Counted from the first letter of the stretch, positions 1 through 6,983 are shown. The stretch is 7,045 nucleotides of DNA from Pasteurellaceae bacterium (GCA_900756875.1 CAAELW010000047.1:1-7045); one strand, 5' to 3'. The notes: a model not told the origin generated them from the letters alone. Numbers and translations are program-made.

Positions 1-2989
1 CTTCTAACGAAGGTTCCCTGCCCTCTTTTAAGGCTTTCACTGCCGCATCAAGTAATTCCATATAAAGTGAAAAACCGATGCTCTCAATTTGTCCACTTTG
101 TTCATTCCCTAATAATTCACCTGCACCGCGAATTTCTAAATCGTGCGTCGCAAGAATGAAACCTGCCCCTAAGTTATCTAAACTCTCTAATGCCTCTAAA
201 CGACGTTTCGCATCTTTCGTCATTAATTTTGGCGGAGGTGTAAGCAAATACGCATAAGCTTGATGATGGGAGCGCCCTACTCGACCACGCAACTGGTGAA
301 GCTGAGCTAAACCAAAATTATCTGCACGTTCAATAATGATCGTATTTGCCGTTGGTACATCAATCCCTGTTTCAATAATGGTAGAACAAACTAATACGTT
401 ATAACGTTGATGATAAAAATCACTCATCACGCGTTCAAGTTCACGCTCTCGCATTTGGCCATGACCAATGACGACTCGAGCCTCAGGGACAAGTGCGGTC
501 AGTTTTTCTGCTGTATTTTCAATACTCGCCACATCATTATGCAAATAATAAACTTGCCCACCACGCAAAATCTCACGCAGAATCGCTTCACGAATGATTA
601 AATCATCTTTCTGGCGAACAAACGTTTTGATACTCACTCGACGAGCCGGTGGTGTTGCAATAATAGAAAGATCGCGAATACCATTCATCGCCATATTCAA
701 AGTTCGAGGAATTGGTGTTGCGGTAAGCGTTAAAATATCAATATTCGCTCGAAGTTGTTTAATTTTCTCTTTCTGTCCTACACCAAAACGATGTTCTTCA
801 TCAATGATAAGCAAGCCAAGATCAGAAAACTTCACATCGGATTGAATCAATTTGTGGGTTCCAATCAGAATATCGACTTTTCCTTCGGCTAAATTTTCTA
901 AGATTTGTTTTTGCTCTTTGGCTGTTTTAAAGCGAGAAAGTACTTCTACATTAACTGGCAGATTGGCAAAACGATCTTTAAAATTCTCGTAATGCTGTTG
1001 AGCTAACAAGGTTGTTGGGACTAATACAGCCACTTGTTTATGATTCATTACCGCCAAAAATGCGGCGCGCATCGCCACTTCCGTCTTCCCAAAGCCTACA
1101 TCACCACAAACTAAACGGTCCATCGCTTTAGGCTGGCACATATCCGAAATGACGGCGTTAATCGCCATAGCTTGATCGTGCGTTTCTTCAAAAGGGAAGG
1201 TTGCAGCGAATTGCTGGAATTCCTCACGATCATATTTAAATTCAAAGCCTTTTTTTACTTCTCGTTGGGCATACACATCAAGTAATTCAGCTGCGACATC
1301 ACGAATTTTTTCTGCGGCTTTTTGACGTGTTTTCGCCCACGATTCATTACCTAATTTATGTAATGGTGCGGTTTCATCTGAGCCACCTACATAGCGACTA
1401 ATTAAATGAAGAGAACCAACAGGCACATAAAGTTTGGATTCATTCGCATAATTGATCAGCAAATATTCCGCTTTTAAACCGCCCGTATCAAGCGTGACTA
1501 AACCACCATAACGTCCAACACCATGATCTAAATGTACAACGGGCTGCCCAATTTTTAATTCAGCCAGATTACGCACTAAGGTATCAGGATTGACCGCCTT
1601 GCGTTTATCACGCTGACGTTGTTGTACTCGCTCGCCTAAAATTTCATGTTCAGTAATAACGGCGAGTTTAGCCTCATCAAGAATAAAACCTTGCTCAAGA
1701 CGACTTACCCACAGATTAAACTTGTCTTGATTGGCTTCAGATAAGGTTTTAATCTGTTTAGGTTTAATTTTTAATGGTGAAAGCAAATCCAGTAAGGTTT
1801 CACGTCGTCCTTCAGTCTCAACTGAAAATAAAACATTTCCTTTAAAATGCTCAATAAACTGACGAAGTTGCAATAACGGTTCTTTTTGCTGTGATTGAAT
1901 GGTCACGGCTGGTAATGCAGACACCGCTAAATTTTTCTGACGAACAGATGACCGCACTTTTTCTGCTTTAAAATTAATTTTAGGATAATTTTTTAATGCA
2001 TGATTTACCTCATCAATACTTAGCCACAAACGTTCTGGCGGCAAAAGAGGGCGCATTGGATCAACTTTGCGATGCTCATAACGCTGTTTAGCATCAAGAT
2101 AAAAACGTTCTCCTTGTGCTTGATTTGTTTCCATATCCACAAACAACGTTTTTTCGGGTAAGTAATCGAACAATGTTGCCATTTCATCAAAGAACAGCGG
2201 CTGCCAATATTCAATCCCTGAGATTAGTGTGCCTTTACTGATTTGCTGATAAATATGTTCTGGATCACGACGAATTTCACCAAAGGTTTCTCTAAATTGT
2301 GTGCGGAAAAACTCAATACCTTTCTCATCAGTTGGAAATTCGTGTGCAGGTAATAAATTAATAGATTGAATTTCATCTAACGTTCGCTGCGTATCAACAT
2401 CAAAAGTACGAATCGAATCAATTTCATCATCAAAAAAATCTAAGCGAAATGGAACCGCACTTCCCATTGGGAAAAGATCTAAAAGTGATCCGCGCACAGC
2501 ATATTCGCCATGTTCTAGTACTTGCTCTACGGAACGATATCCTGCTGACTCTAATTGTAATCGCAATTTTTCAATAACAAGACGGTCACCTTTTTTAATC
2601 AAAAGGACATTGTGCTGTAGATATTTCGGCGGACACACACGTTGCATTAATGTGCTAATCGGCAAAACAAAGATGCCTTTTTTAGTATTTTGCAAATGAA
2701 ATAGCGCACTTAAACGAGAAGAAATAATTTCTTGATGAGGAGAAAAAGAATCGTAAGGCAACGTTTCCCAATCAGGAAAAAACTGAACGGGCTGAGAAGT
2801 TAAATCCGGTAAAACTTGTGATAAACGAACCGCACTTTTGGTATCCGGTGTCACAACCACCGTCAATCCATCATATTGCTCTGCAATTTCACTAACCGCA
2901 AGTGCATCTGCACTCACCAATACATTGCCAAGAATTTTATGGTCATTGGGCTGAGTTGGAATATCAAAATTAAAATAGGTTGTTTTCAT
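1..2989 (-). CDS. mfd: Transcription-repair coupling factor Mfd, 3' end cut by window edge
   Basis: Mfd is a cytoplasmic DNA translocase that pushes stalled RNA polymerase off damaged template strands and recruits UvrA for nucleotide excision repair. The frame is open from the ATG to the left edge, giving 996 codons. The family is usually about 1150 residues, so roughly the last 150 (C-terminal autoinhibitory domain) lie outside. Visible parts, in order: a UvrB-like N-terminal region (about 1-340) with no Walker motif; the CarD-like RNA polymerase interaction domain around 475-550 (HLDHGVGRY); then the RecG-like helicase core with Walker A GDVGFGKT at 629-636 (Lys635), DEEH at 730-733, TATPIPRTLN at 756-765, TIIETGIDVP near 869-878 and QLRGRVGR near 897-904. 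The N-terminus aligns from its first residues with E. coli Mfd, as I recall that sequence, which supports the ATG at 2989. However, no Shine-Dalgarno precedes this ATG, and an in-frame TTG lies four codons upstream. Identification is firm; truncation is only the window boundary. Confidence 0.97.
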   Translation of the reverse strand, partial: MKTTYFNFDIPTQPNDHKILGNVLVSADALAVSEIAEQYDGLTVVVTPDTKSAVRLSQVLPDLTSQPVQFFPDWETLPYDSFSPHQEIISSRLSALFHLQNTKKGIFVLPISTLMQRVCPPKYLQHNVLLIKKGDRLVIEKLRLQLESAGYRSVEQVLEHGEYAVRGSLLDLFPMGSAVPFRLDFFDDEIDSIRTFDVDTQRTLDEIQSINLLPAHEFPTDEKGIEFFRTQFRETFGEIRRDPEHIYQQISKGTLISGIEYWQPLFFDEMATLFDYLPEKTLFVDMETNQAQGERFYLDAKQRYEHRKVDPMRPLLPPERLWLSIDEVNHALKNYPKINFKAEKVRSSVRQKNLAVSALPAVTIQSQQKEPLLQLRQFIEHFKGNVLFSVETEGRRETLLDLLSPLKIKPKQIKTLSEANQDKFNLWVSRLEQGFILDEAKLAVITEHEILGERVQQRQRDKRKAVNPDTLVRNLAELKIGQPVVHLDHGVGRYGGLVTLDTGGLKAEYLLINYANESKLYVPVGSLHLISRYVGGSDETAPLHKLGNESWAKTRQKAAEKIRDVAAELLDVYAQREVKKGFEFKYDREEFQQFAATFPFEETHDQAMAINAVISDMCQPKAMDRLVCGDVGFGKTEVAMRAAFLAVMNHKQVAVLVPTTLLAQQHYENFKDRFANLPVNVEVLSRFKTAKEQKQILENLAEGKVDILIGTHKLIQSDVKFSDLGLLIIDEEHRFGVGQKEKIKQLRANIDILTLTATPIPRTLNMAMNGIRDLSIIATPPARRVSIKTFVRQKDDLIIREAILREILRGGQVYYLHNDVASIENTAEKLTALVPEARVVIGHGQMRERELERVMSDFYHQRYNVLVCSTIIETGIDVPTANTIIIERADNFGLAQLHQLRGRVGRSHHQAYAYLLTPPPKLMTKDAKRRLEALESLDNLGAGFILATHDLEIRGAGELLGNEQSGQIESIGFSLYMELLDAAVKALKEGREPSLE
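491..499 (+). repeat. DNA uptake signal sequence core (USS)
   Basis: Perfect AAGTGCGGT on the + strand followed by a T-rich segment (CAGTTTTTCTG), as in the extended Hin-type motif recognised during transformation. It lies within mfd, where it is read on the minus strand as Thr-Ala-Leu. Confidence 0.9.
1951..1959 (-). repeat. DNA uptake signal sequence core (USS)
   Basis: Perfect ACCGCACTT on the + strand, so the uptake motif points along the minus strand. It is inside mfd and is read there as part of Lys-Val-Arg-Ser, a different codon phase from the other mfd copies. Confidence 0.9.
2454..2462 (-). repeat. DNA uptake signal sequence core (USS)
   Basis: Perfect core on the minus strand inside mfd, read as Ser-Ala-Val. 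Confidence 0.9.
2829..2837 (-). repeat. DNA uptake signal sequence core (USS)
   Basis: Perfect core on the minus strand inside the N-terminal part of mfd, read as Ser-Ala-Val and preceded by an extra A (AAAGTGCGGT), as in the extended consensus. Confidence 0.9.
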
Positions 2990-2998
2990 AAGTGCGGT
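2990..2998 (+). repeat. DNA uptake signal sequence core touching the mfd start codon
   Basis: Perfect AAGTGCGGT on the + strand, directly abutting the mfd ATG. It is followed by CAATTTTTATCTCATTTTT, so both T-rich tracts of the extended Hin-type motif are present at the right spacing. It is the only intergenic copy here and occupies the position where an mfd ribosome-binding site would be expected. Confidence 0.92.
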
Positions 2999-3033
2999 CA
3001 ATTTTTATCTCATTTTTGAGTGAATAGTTTATT

Positions 3034-3061
3034 AGTTTAGCAAATTCACTCTACTTTTCAA
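3034..3061 (-). promoter_or_regulatory. Candidate mfd promoter
   Basis: In the gap between the terminator and mfd, the minus strand carries TTGAAA (3061-3056) and, 16 nt on, TAAACT (3039-3034), a 4-of-6 match to a -10. A second TAAACT follows at 3031-3026, so the -10 choice is ambiguous. The terminator just upstream implies that mfd has its own promoter in this gap; the exact boxes are tentative. Confidence 0.3.
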
Positions 3062-3071
3062 TATTTATCTG

Positions 3072-3103
3072 TATAAAAAAACAGGGTCTAATTAACCCTG
3101 TTT
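3072..3103 (-). terminator. Intrinsic terminator after arcB-tmcA-small gene
   Basis: On the minus strand, 4 nt after the stop of the 57-aa gene, a perfect 9-bp stem (AAACAGGGT with ACCCTGTTT) closes a 7-nt loop TAATTAG and runs into seven T residues followed by ATA. It separates the arcB unit from mfd. The + strand also has a T-rich run after the stem, so it could work in both directions, but no + strand gene needs it. Confidence 0.88.
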
Positions 3104-3107
3104 CTTT

Positions 3108-3281
3108 TTATTTTTTGAGTGGTTCTAGTGGTTTCTCTTTTTTTACCTTACCATCATCATCAAATTCAATGCGTGGCATACAACCTCGACAACTACCTTT
3201 ATCTAAACCAAGCTCACTGCAAAATTTATTATATTCATCTACCGCTTTACGGAACCAACCTTTTTTTTCTTGTTCGCTCAT
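3108..3281 (-). CDS. Small 57-aa protein with a CxxC motif, coupled to tmcA (DUF5363-like)
   Basis: The product has 57 residues, starts MSEQEKKGWFRKAVDEYNKF and ends in a lysine-rich tail. It is strongly charged, with no signal peptide or membrane segment, so it is probably cytosolic. Three cysteines are present (C21, C31, C34), the last two as CRGC. The order is a short helix-like N-terminal part (about 3-25), the cysteine segment, an acidic DDDG turn near 41-44, and the basic tail. The start codon overlaps the tmcA stop as ATGA. The ribosome-binding site GGAGG, 4 nt upstream, is the best in the window and lies in the last tmcA codons, so translation is real and probably coupled. An intrinsic terminator begins 4 nt after the stop. 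From memory it resembles the short Pasteurellaceae family DUF5363, but I could not search. Function is unknown; the cysteines could bind a metal or respond to redox state, though three are fewer than a classic zinc site uses. Confidence 0.85.
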   Translation of the reverse strand: MSEQEKKGWFRKAVDEYNKFCSELGLDKGSCRGCMPRIEFDDDGKVKKEKPLEPLKK

Positions 3282-5122
3282 TTTGCCTCCTTTTTTAATT
3301 TTTGTGCAATTTCCGAACGTAGTAATTTTAACCCATTTTTCTTATTATAGGGTACCTGTTTTGTGATGAAATAATCTCTCATTAAAGGGCAATCTTTTTC
3401 ATCTAAATTCATTAAAAATCGACGAATTGCCGGCAAAGCGGAAGCTAAAGTGCGGTGAAAATAAGCAAAATTTTTTAAGCTGAGCCAATCTTCGTCAAGC
3501 AATTTCCAATCCACTGATGTCGTGCTAAATTCCTGAGCAAGTGGATGGAAAGACAAAGGCATATTCCGTTGAAAAGATTGCTTTGCTTCTCTTTCTAATT
3601 CAATCCCTTGTGCAGAAAGCCCTTTTAGAGCAATAGCTGAATAACAACCACTACTCGCCTCTAAATGCTCGCCTAAATGAACAAGAGAAAAACCACATTT
3701 CTGCCAAAATTGAGCCAGTTCTTTTGTATAACCGAAACTCACTGATAAATAGTCCACATCGGCATTTTGTGTGATATATTCAATGAGTTGTGTACCAATA
3801 CCACGCTGCTGCCACATAGGCTGAACCGCAATTCTTGAAATGCGTAAGGAATGTAATTCACAAGCCTTTTGTAGCTGAGCATGAAAACAAAGCGCTTGCG
3901 GAACAAGATTACCTTTCGGACGTCTTATACCCAGCTGAATAGCTTCTATAAGCGATGAATCCTCAATTCCACCTTCTTCTAATGCCCACACTGCGCCTAG
4001 TAAATTTTGCTCACTTTCAGCGGTAAAAAAACACTGTAAATTGGCATCAAACAATCGCCGAAGATCTAATGGGGATGTTCGATAATGAGCAACTGTCATC
4101 AAACCATAGAATTGGGGCAATGAAGAAAGAATTTCCTCTTGTGAACGTTCAGTAATCTGGCATATTTTGCTTTTATCGTATGGTGTTTGTTTAAACTCAT
4201 CTTCTACATCCAATAATAAAAGCTCATCAATAAACGCCTCTAAAGCATCATCTTTCGACCACCGTAGCGGTTCAATAAGCTCAAAGTTAGAGAAAGTTCG
4301 GTTAATTTTTTGCTTAAATTTAAGCTCAAAACCTCGCCCTGTTCCCTCATAACTATGAATAGTTGTCGTAAATAGAATATGCTTAAAATGATGGGAAAAA
4401 GCGGTAAGTTGAGCAATCGGCAGCATTGCCGCCTCATCAACAAAAAGCCACGCATTCTCAGAAAAAGAAGGATCATTTTGCAAAGCAAGGAAAAGCTCAT
4501 CTGGCGCAATAAAGACAATCTCTTTTTGTGAAAATTCATCCAAAATTTTAACCGCACTTTTATTCGGTGCCGTGAGATAAATTGGGGCATCTAGTTGATT
4601 CGCTAATAAGCCTGCTAGAGCTGATTTCCCTCTTCCTCGTTTGGCAGTAAGAAAGTAAAGTTCAGATTCTTTTTGTAAGATTTGCTCAATGATTTTCTGC
4701 TGATCTAAGGTAGCACTGTGATTTACAAATAATTGCTGAAAAGCGCGGTCAAATTTTAAATCATTTTGATGATAAAGGACGGGAAAACCATATTTATGAA
4801 TACAATGCTTAAAATATGTCATAAATCTTGGCGTAGCAATTGCCTCAATCGAACCCGACCAACGAAGACTATCTTCATCTATTTGGGAATGGAGTTCCTC
4901 CCAATTTGATAGTAAGACAATTAAGGCACCATTCATTTTCAATGTACCGGCCGCAATGGCTAGTGCCTCTAAATGGATACCTTTCCGTGCATCAAACAAG
5001 ATCGTCTCAAACTCTTGCCCAAGAAGATTTTGAATTGTAGAAAACTCATTAATGATCAAGGTATTTGCCGGCAAATTAGACGGCATATTCTCACTGACTA
5101 AAATTTGAAAATGACGTGTCAT
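3278..5122 (-). CDS. tmcA: tRNA(Met) cytidine acetyltransferase TmcA
   Basis: TmcA uses acetyl-CoA and ATP (or GTP) to make N4-acetylcytidine at the wobble base C34 of elongator tRNA(Met), which prevents misreading of AUA codons. The 614-residue product shows the family order. An N-terminal DUF1726-type region (about 1-135) is followed by an RNA-helicase-like ATPase with Walker A GRGKSA at 163-168, Walker B LFVDEAAMLP at 226-235 and HSYEGTGRGF at 256-265. Next comes a GNAT acetyltransferase domain with the acetyl-CoA loop RIAVQPMWQQRGIG (430-443) and the conserved SFGYTKELAQFWQKCGF (462-478). A C-terminal tRNA-binding tail runs from about 505. The E. coli enzyme is about 671 residues; the difference appears to be a shorter N-terminus and tail, and all catalytic motifs are intact. 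The start is 3 nt after the arcB stop, with only a weak GAAAAG-type ribosome site, so translation probably depends on ribosomes finishing arcB. Its stop overlaps the next gene's start. Confidence 0.97.
   Translation of the reverse strand: MTRHFQILVSENMPSNLPANTLIINEFSTIQNLLGQEFETILFDARKGIHLEALAIAAGTLKMNGALIVLLSNWEELHSQIDEDSLRWSGSIEAIATPRFMTYFKHCIHKYGFPVLYHQNDLKFDRAFQQLFVNHSATLDQQKIIEQILQKESELYFLTAKRGRGKSALAGLLANQLDAPIYLTAPNKSAVKILDEFSQKEIVFIAPDELFLALQNDPSFSENAWLFVDEAAMLPIAQLTAFSHHFKHILFTTTIHSYEGTGRGFELKFKQKINRTFSNFELIEPLRWSKDDALEAFIDELLLLDVEDEFKQTPYDKSKICQITERSQEEILSSLPQFYGLMTVAHYRTSPLDLRRLFDANLQCFFTAESEQNLLGAVWALEEGGIEDSSLIEAIQLGIRRPKGNLVPQALCFHAQLQKACELHSLRISRIAVQPMWQQRGIGTQLIEYITQNADVDYLSVSFGYTKELAQFWQKCGFSLVHLGEHLEASSGCYSAIALKGLSAQGIELEREAKQSFQRNMPLSFHPLAQEFSTTSVDWKLLDEDWLSLKNFAYFHRTLASALPAIRRFLMNLDEKDCPLMRDYFITKQVPYNKKNGLKLLRSEIAQKLKKEAK
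3286..3290 (-). promoter_or_regulatory. Strong ribosome-binding site of the 57-aa gene
   Basis: GGAGG on the minus strand sits 4 nt before the ATG at 3281, inside the last codons of tmcA (AAG GAG GCA encoding KEA). It is the clearest Shine-Dalgarno in the window and the main evidence, with the ATGA overlap, that this short frame is translated. Confidence 0.85.
3448..3456 (+). repeat. DNA uptake signal sequence core (USS)
   Basis: Perfect core on the + strand inside the tmcA C-terminal tail (the HRTLA region, residues 556-560), followed by an A/T-rich flank (GAAAATAAGCAAAATTTTT). Confidence 0.9.
4551..4559 (-). repeat. DNA uptake signal sequence core (USS)
   Basis: Perfect core on the minus strand inside tmcA, encoding Ser-Ala-Val of KSAVKI (residues 188-193), between Walker A and Walker B. 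It is followed by AAAATTTTGG on the minus strand. Confidence 0.9.
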
Positions 5123-5125
5123 GAA

Positions 5126-6892
5126 TTACTTTTCTAAATACGCTTCTAATTCAGCTAAATTTTGAGGCCATTCATTACTGAGTTGCTTTATCCATGAAGC
5201 AATATCAGATGTCCAATTTGGTAATGACGTATCTTGAGCCAATTTGGCGATATTTTGGATATTAACAAGCCCCACTGATGCTGCAGCTCCTTTTATTTTA
5301 TGTGCAACATCTGACACTGTTTGTTCCATATCAGAGTTTGCTAGATAATCCTCATACGCCGCTTCTAATTCATCTAAATAAATTGGCATCCACTGTTTAA
5401 ATAAATCCACATTAGCTTTAGCTTGTGATTTTCCAATTAACTCAATAAGTGAAATATTGATGCCTTCTTGAACCTGAGGAGTTTCTTCTTCATCAGAGGT
5501 AATCTCGATATCATCACCTAAGAATGTTTTAAAACACTGACGTAATTCCGTCAGAGAAAGAGGCTTACGCAACACGCCATCCATCCCCTGCTTTTGATAT
5601 TCCTCTTCGCTGTGCATCACATTTGCCGTAAAAGCAATTAAAGGTGGAAGAAAATCGTAAATTCCTTCTTCGTAGTTTTTACGTAGATAGTATGCAATAT
5701 CAAAACCTGACATATCTGGCAATTTAATATCAAGAAAAACAATATCATAAGTATTTTTCTCAAATAATTGGATAGCCTGTTCACCATTCATCGCAACATC
5801 AACATAATGACCTTGCTTTTCAAGAATACTTTTGGCAACAACCACATTCAATTCAACATCTTCAACTAATAAAATAGAAAGATGCTGCATGGCTTTTTCA
5901 GCGTTTCCATCATGAGCTTGCGCTTTTTCTGCAATGATCGTTAAGTAAAAGGTTGAACCTTTGTCCAATTCACTTTCAACCGTTAAATCCCCTTGCATTA
6001 ACTGCGCAAGATTCTTAGAAATCGCAAGACCGATGCCACTTCCTGCAGAACGGTGAATATTATCTTTAACCTGATAATACATGGTAAAAATCTTATCTAA
6101 TTCACAAGGTGCAATACCTGCTCCCGTATCAGTAACACTAAATTGATACTGATTATCTTGCATTTTCTGAACCCTTAGAATAACTTCACCTTTGTCAGTG
6201 AATTTGACAGCATTACTAATTAAATTCCAAAGAATTTGACTAAGGCGAGCGCGATCAAGATAAAGCCAATTAGGTAAATTCTCATCCTGTATTAAAGAGA
6301 ATTTTAGTCCCTTTTGCTCTGCCATCAAGGTCCCAAAATTATAGAAATCATTAAGTAGAGAATGGAAATCACAAGGCTGAATATTTAATTCAATGCGTTT
6401 AGAGTCGATCTTATCTAAATCAATAATATCACTAAAAATATGACCTAAACTGACCGCACTTAGATTAATCGTATTCAGATAATTCTGTTGTTGTTCCGTT
6501 AATTTATCATCTAATAAAATTCGACTGAGGCCAATAATCCCATTTAAAGGCGTACGTAATTCATGACTAATCGTAGCAAGTAAGGTACTTTTATCACGAC
6601 TATTTTTTTCTAATCTAGCAAGCGTTTTAGAGAGCTCTAAACGGGAACGTTCTAGTCGCTCAACAAGTAGCGTAAAGAAATAAATAACAAAAGGAGCAGT
6701 AAACAGACCAAAAGTGATCGAGCGAACAATATCGCTCCAGTGAATACCGTCACTAAAAAGCGTGCTTAACAGGATTTGTATACAGATAGCTAAAATCGCA
6801 AGAATAGCGATACCAAGTAAAGAGAAGCGAACTCGACCTAATCGAATAACCCAATCAACATAACGTTGCGCAAAATATCTAAAGTTTTTCAT
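5126..6892 (-). CDS. arcB: Aerobic respiration control sensor kinase ArcB, PAS-less form
   Basis: ArcB is the inner-membrane hybrid sensor kinase that reads respiratory redox state (quinones) and phosphorylates the regulator ArcA through a His-Asp-His-Asp relay. The 588 residues contain two membrane segments (about 23-46 and 58-77) joined by a very short periplasmic loop. A short cytosolic helix with heptad leucines L80, L87 and L94 follows, then the HisKA helix with phospho-acceptor H110 in SHELRTPLNG. The ATPase has N-box N223/N227, G1 DTGAGI at 255-260 and G2 GSGIGLAI at 284-291. The receiver has E344/D345, phospho-acceptor D388, T422 and K443. A C-terminal Hpt domain has H531 in AHKIKGAAASVG. 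E. coli ArcB has 778 residues; the ~190 missing here are nearly all the linker and PAS domain between the membrane and H110. A PAS-less, working ArcB is known from Haemophilus influenzae. Cysteines are only C37, C174, C263 and C453. The start matches the E. coli N-terminus; its ribosome site is weak. It leads the arcB-tmcA-small gene unit. Confidence 0.97.
   Translation of the reverse strand: MKNFRYFAQRYVDWVIRLGRVRFSLLGIAILAILAICIQILLSTLFSDGIHWSDIVRSITFGLFTAPFVIYFFTLLVERLERSRLELSKTLARLEKNSRDKSTLLATISHELRTPLNGIIGLSRILLDDKLTEQQQNYLNTINLSAVSLGHIFSDIIDLDKIDSKRIELNIQPCDFHSLLNDFYNFGTLMAEQKGLKFSLIQDENLPNWLYLDRARLSQILWNLISNAVKFTDKGEVILRVQKMQDNQYQFSVTDTGAGIAPCELDKIFTMYYQVKDNIHRSAGSGIGLAISKNLAQLMQGDLTVESELDKGSTFYLTIIAEKAQAHDGNAEKAMQHLSILLVEDVELNVVVAKSILEKQGHYVDVAMNGEQAIQLFEKNTYDIVFLDIKLPDMSGFDIAYYLRKNYEEGIYDFLPPLIAFTANVMHSEEEYQKQGMDGVLRKPLSLTELRQCFKTFLGDDIEITSDEEETPQVQEGINISLIELIGKSQAKANVDLFKQWMPIYLDELEAAYEDYLANSDMEQTVSDVAHKIKGAAASVGLVNIQNIAKLAQDTSLPNWTSDIASWIKQLSNEWPQNLAELEAYLEK
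6453..6461 (-). repeat. DNA uptake signal sequence core (USS)
   Basis: Perfect core on the minus strand inside arcB, encoding Ser-Ala-Val of LSAVSL (residues 144-149), just after the phospho-acceptor helix. Confidence 0.9.
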
Positions 6893-6922
6893 TGTTTATA
6901 TTTAGAAATAAAAATTGAGATC

Positions 6923-6950
6923 ATTCTATATAATTTTTAATAAAAATCCA
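6923..6950 (-). promoter_or_regulatory. Candidate arcB promoter
   Basis: Only about 60 bp separate the rRNA terminator tail from the arcB ATG. On the minus strand a good -10 (TAGAAT, 6928-6923) lies 16 nt from a poor -35 (TGGATT, 6950-6945), which directly abuts the terminator tail. The leader after it is very AT-rich, and AT-rich DNA gives such matches by chance. This is a guess about position; the need for some promoter here, unless readthrough suffices, is the stronger argument. Confidence 0.3.
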
Positions 6951-6983
6951 TAAACAAAAACCCCAAGCCATTCAGCTCGGGGT
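6951..6983 (-). terminator. Intrinsic terminator of the rRNA operon
   Basis: On the minus strand the stem ACCCCGAGC pairs with GCTTGGGGT (one G-U pair) around a 6-nt loop TGAATG, followed by a T-rich tail (TTTTTGTTT). It lies about 12 nt past the 5S 3' end, the expected place for the rRNA operon terminator. Confidence 0.9.

Noticed and set aside
407..845. Two short open frames on the + strand
   Set aside because: They lie wholly opposite the conserved helicase core of mfd and show no recognisable domain or ribosome site; they are shadows of the real frame.
1364..1372. Possible uptake sequence (TGGTGCGGT)
   Set aside because: Two mismatches to the core; too degenerate to count.
2020..2214. 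64-codon open frame on the minus strand
   Set aside because: It lies inside mfd in a different frame, while the mfd frame stays open and conserved through it.
1..2989. mfd as a truncated pseudogene
   Set aside because: The frame is open to the window edge and all helicase motifs are intact; the missing C-terminus is due to the window boundary only.
3072..3103. Hairpin as a riboswitch, attenuator or attachment site
   Set aside because: The short perfect stem with a T tail right after a stop codon is fully explained as an intrinsic terminator.
3115..3366. 83-codon open frame on the + strand
   Set aside because: It is antisense to the 57-aa gene and the tmcA 3' end, both of which have better support (ribosome site, overlap, homology).
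4167..5040. Open frames of 61, 116 and 66 codons overlapping tmcA
   Set aside because: All sit within the conserved ATPase and N-terminal parts of tmcA in other frames; low-complexity translations with no domain.
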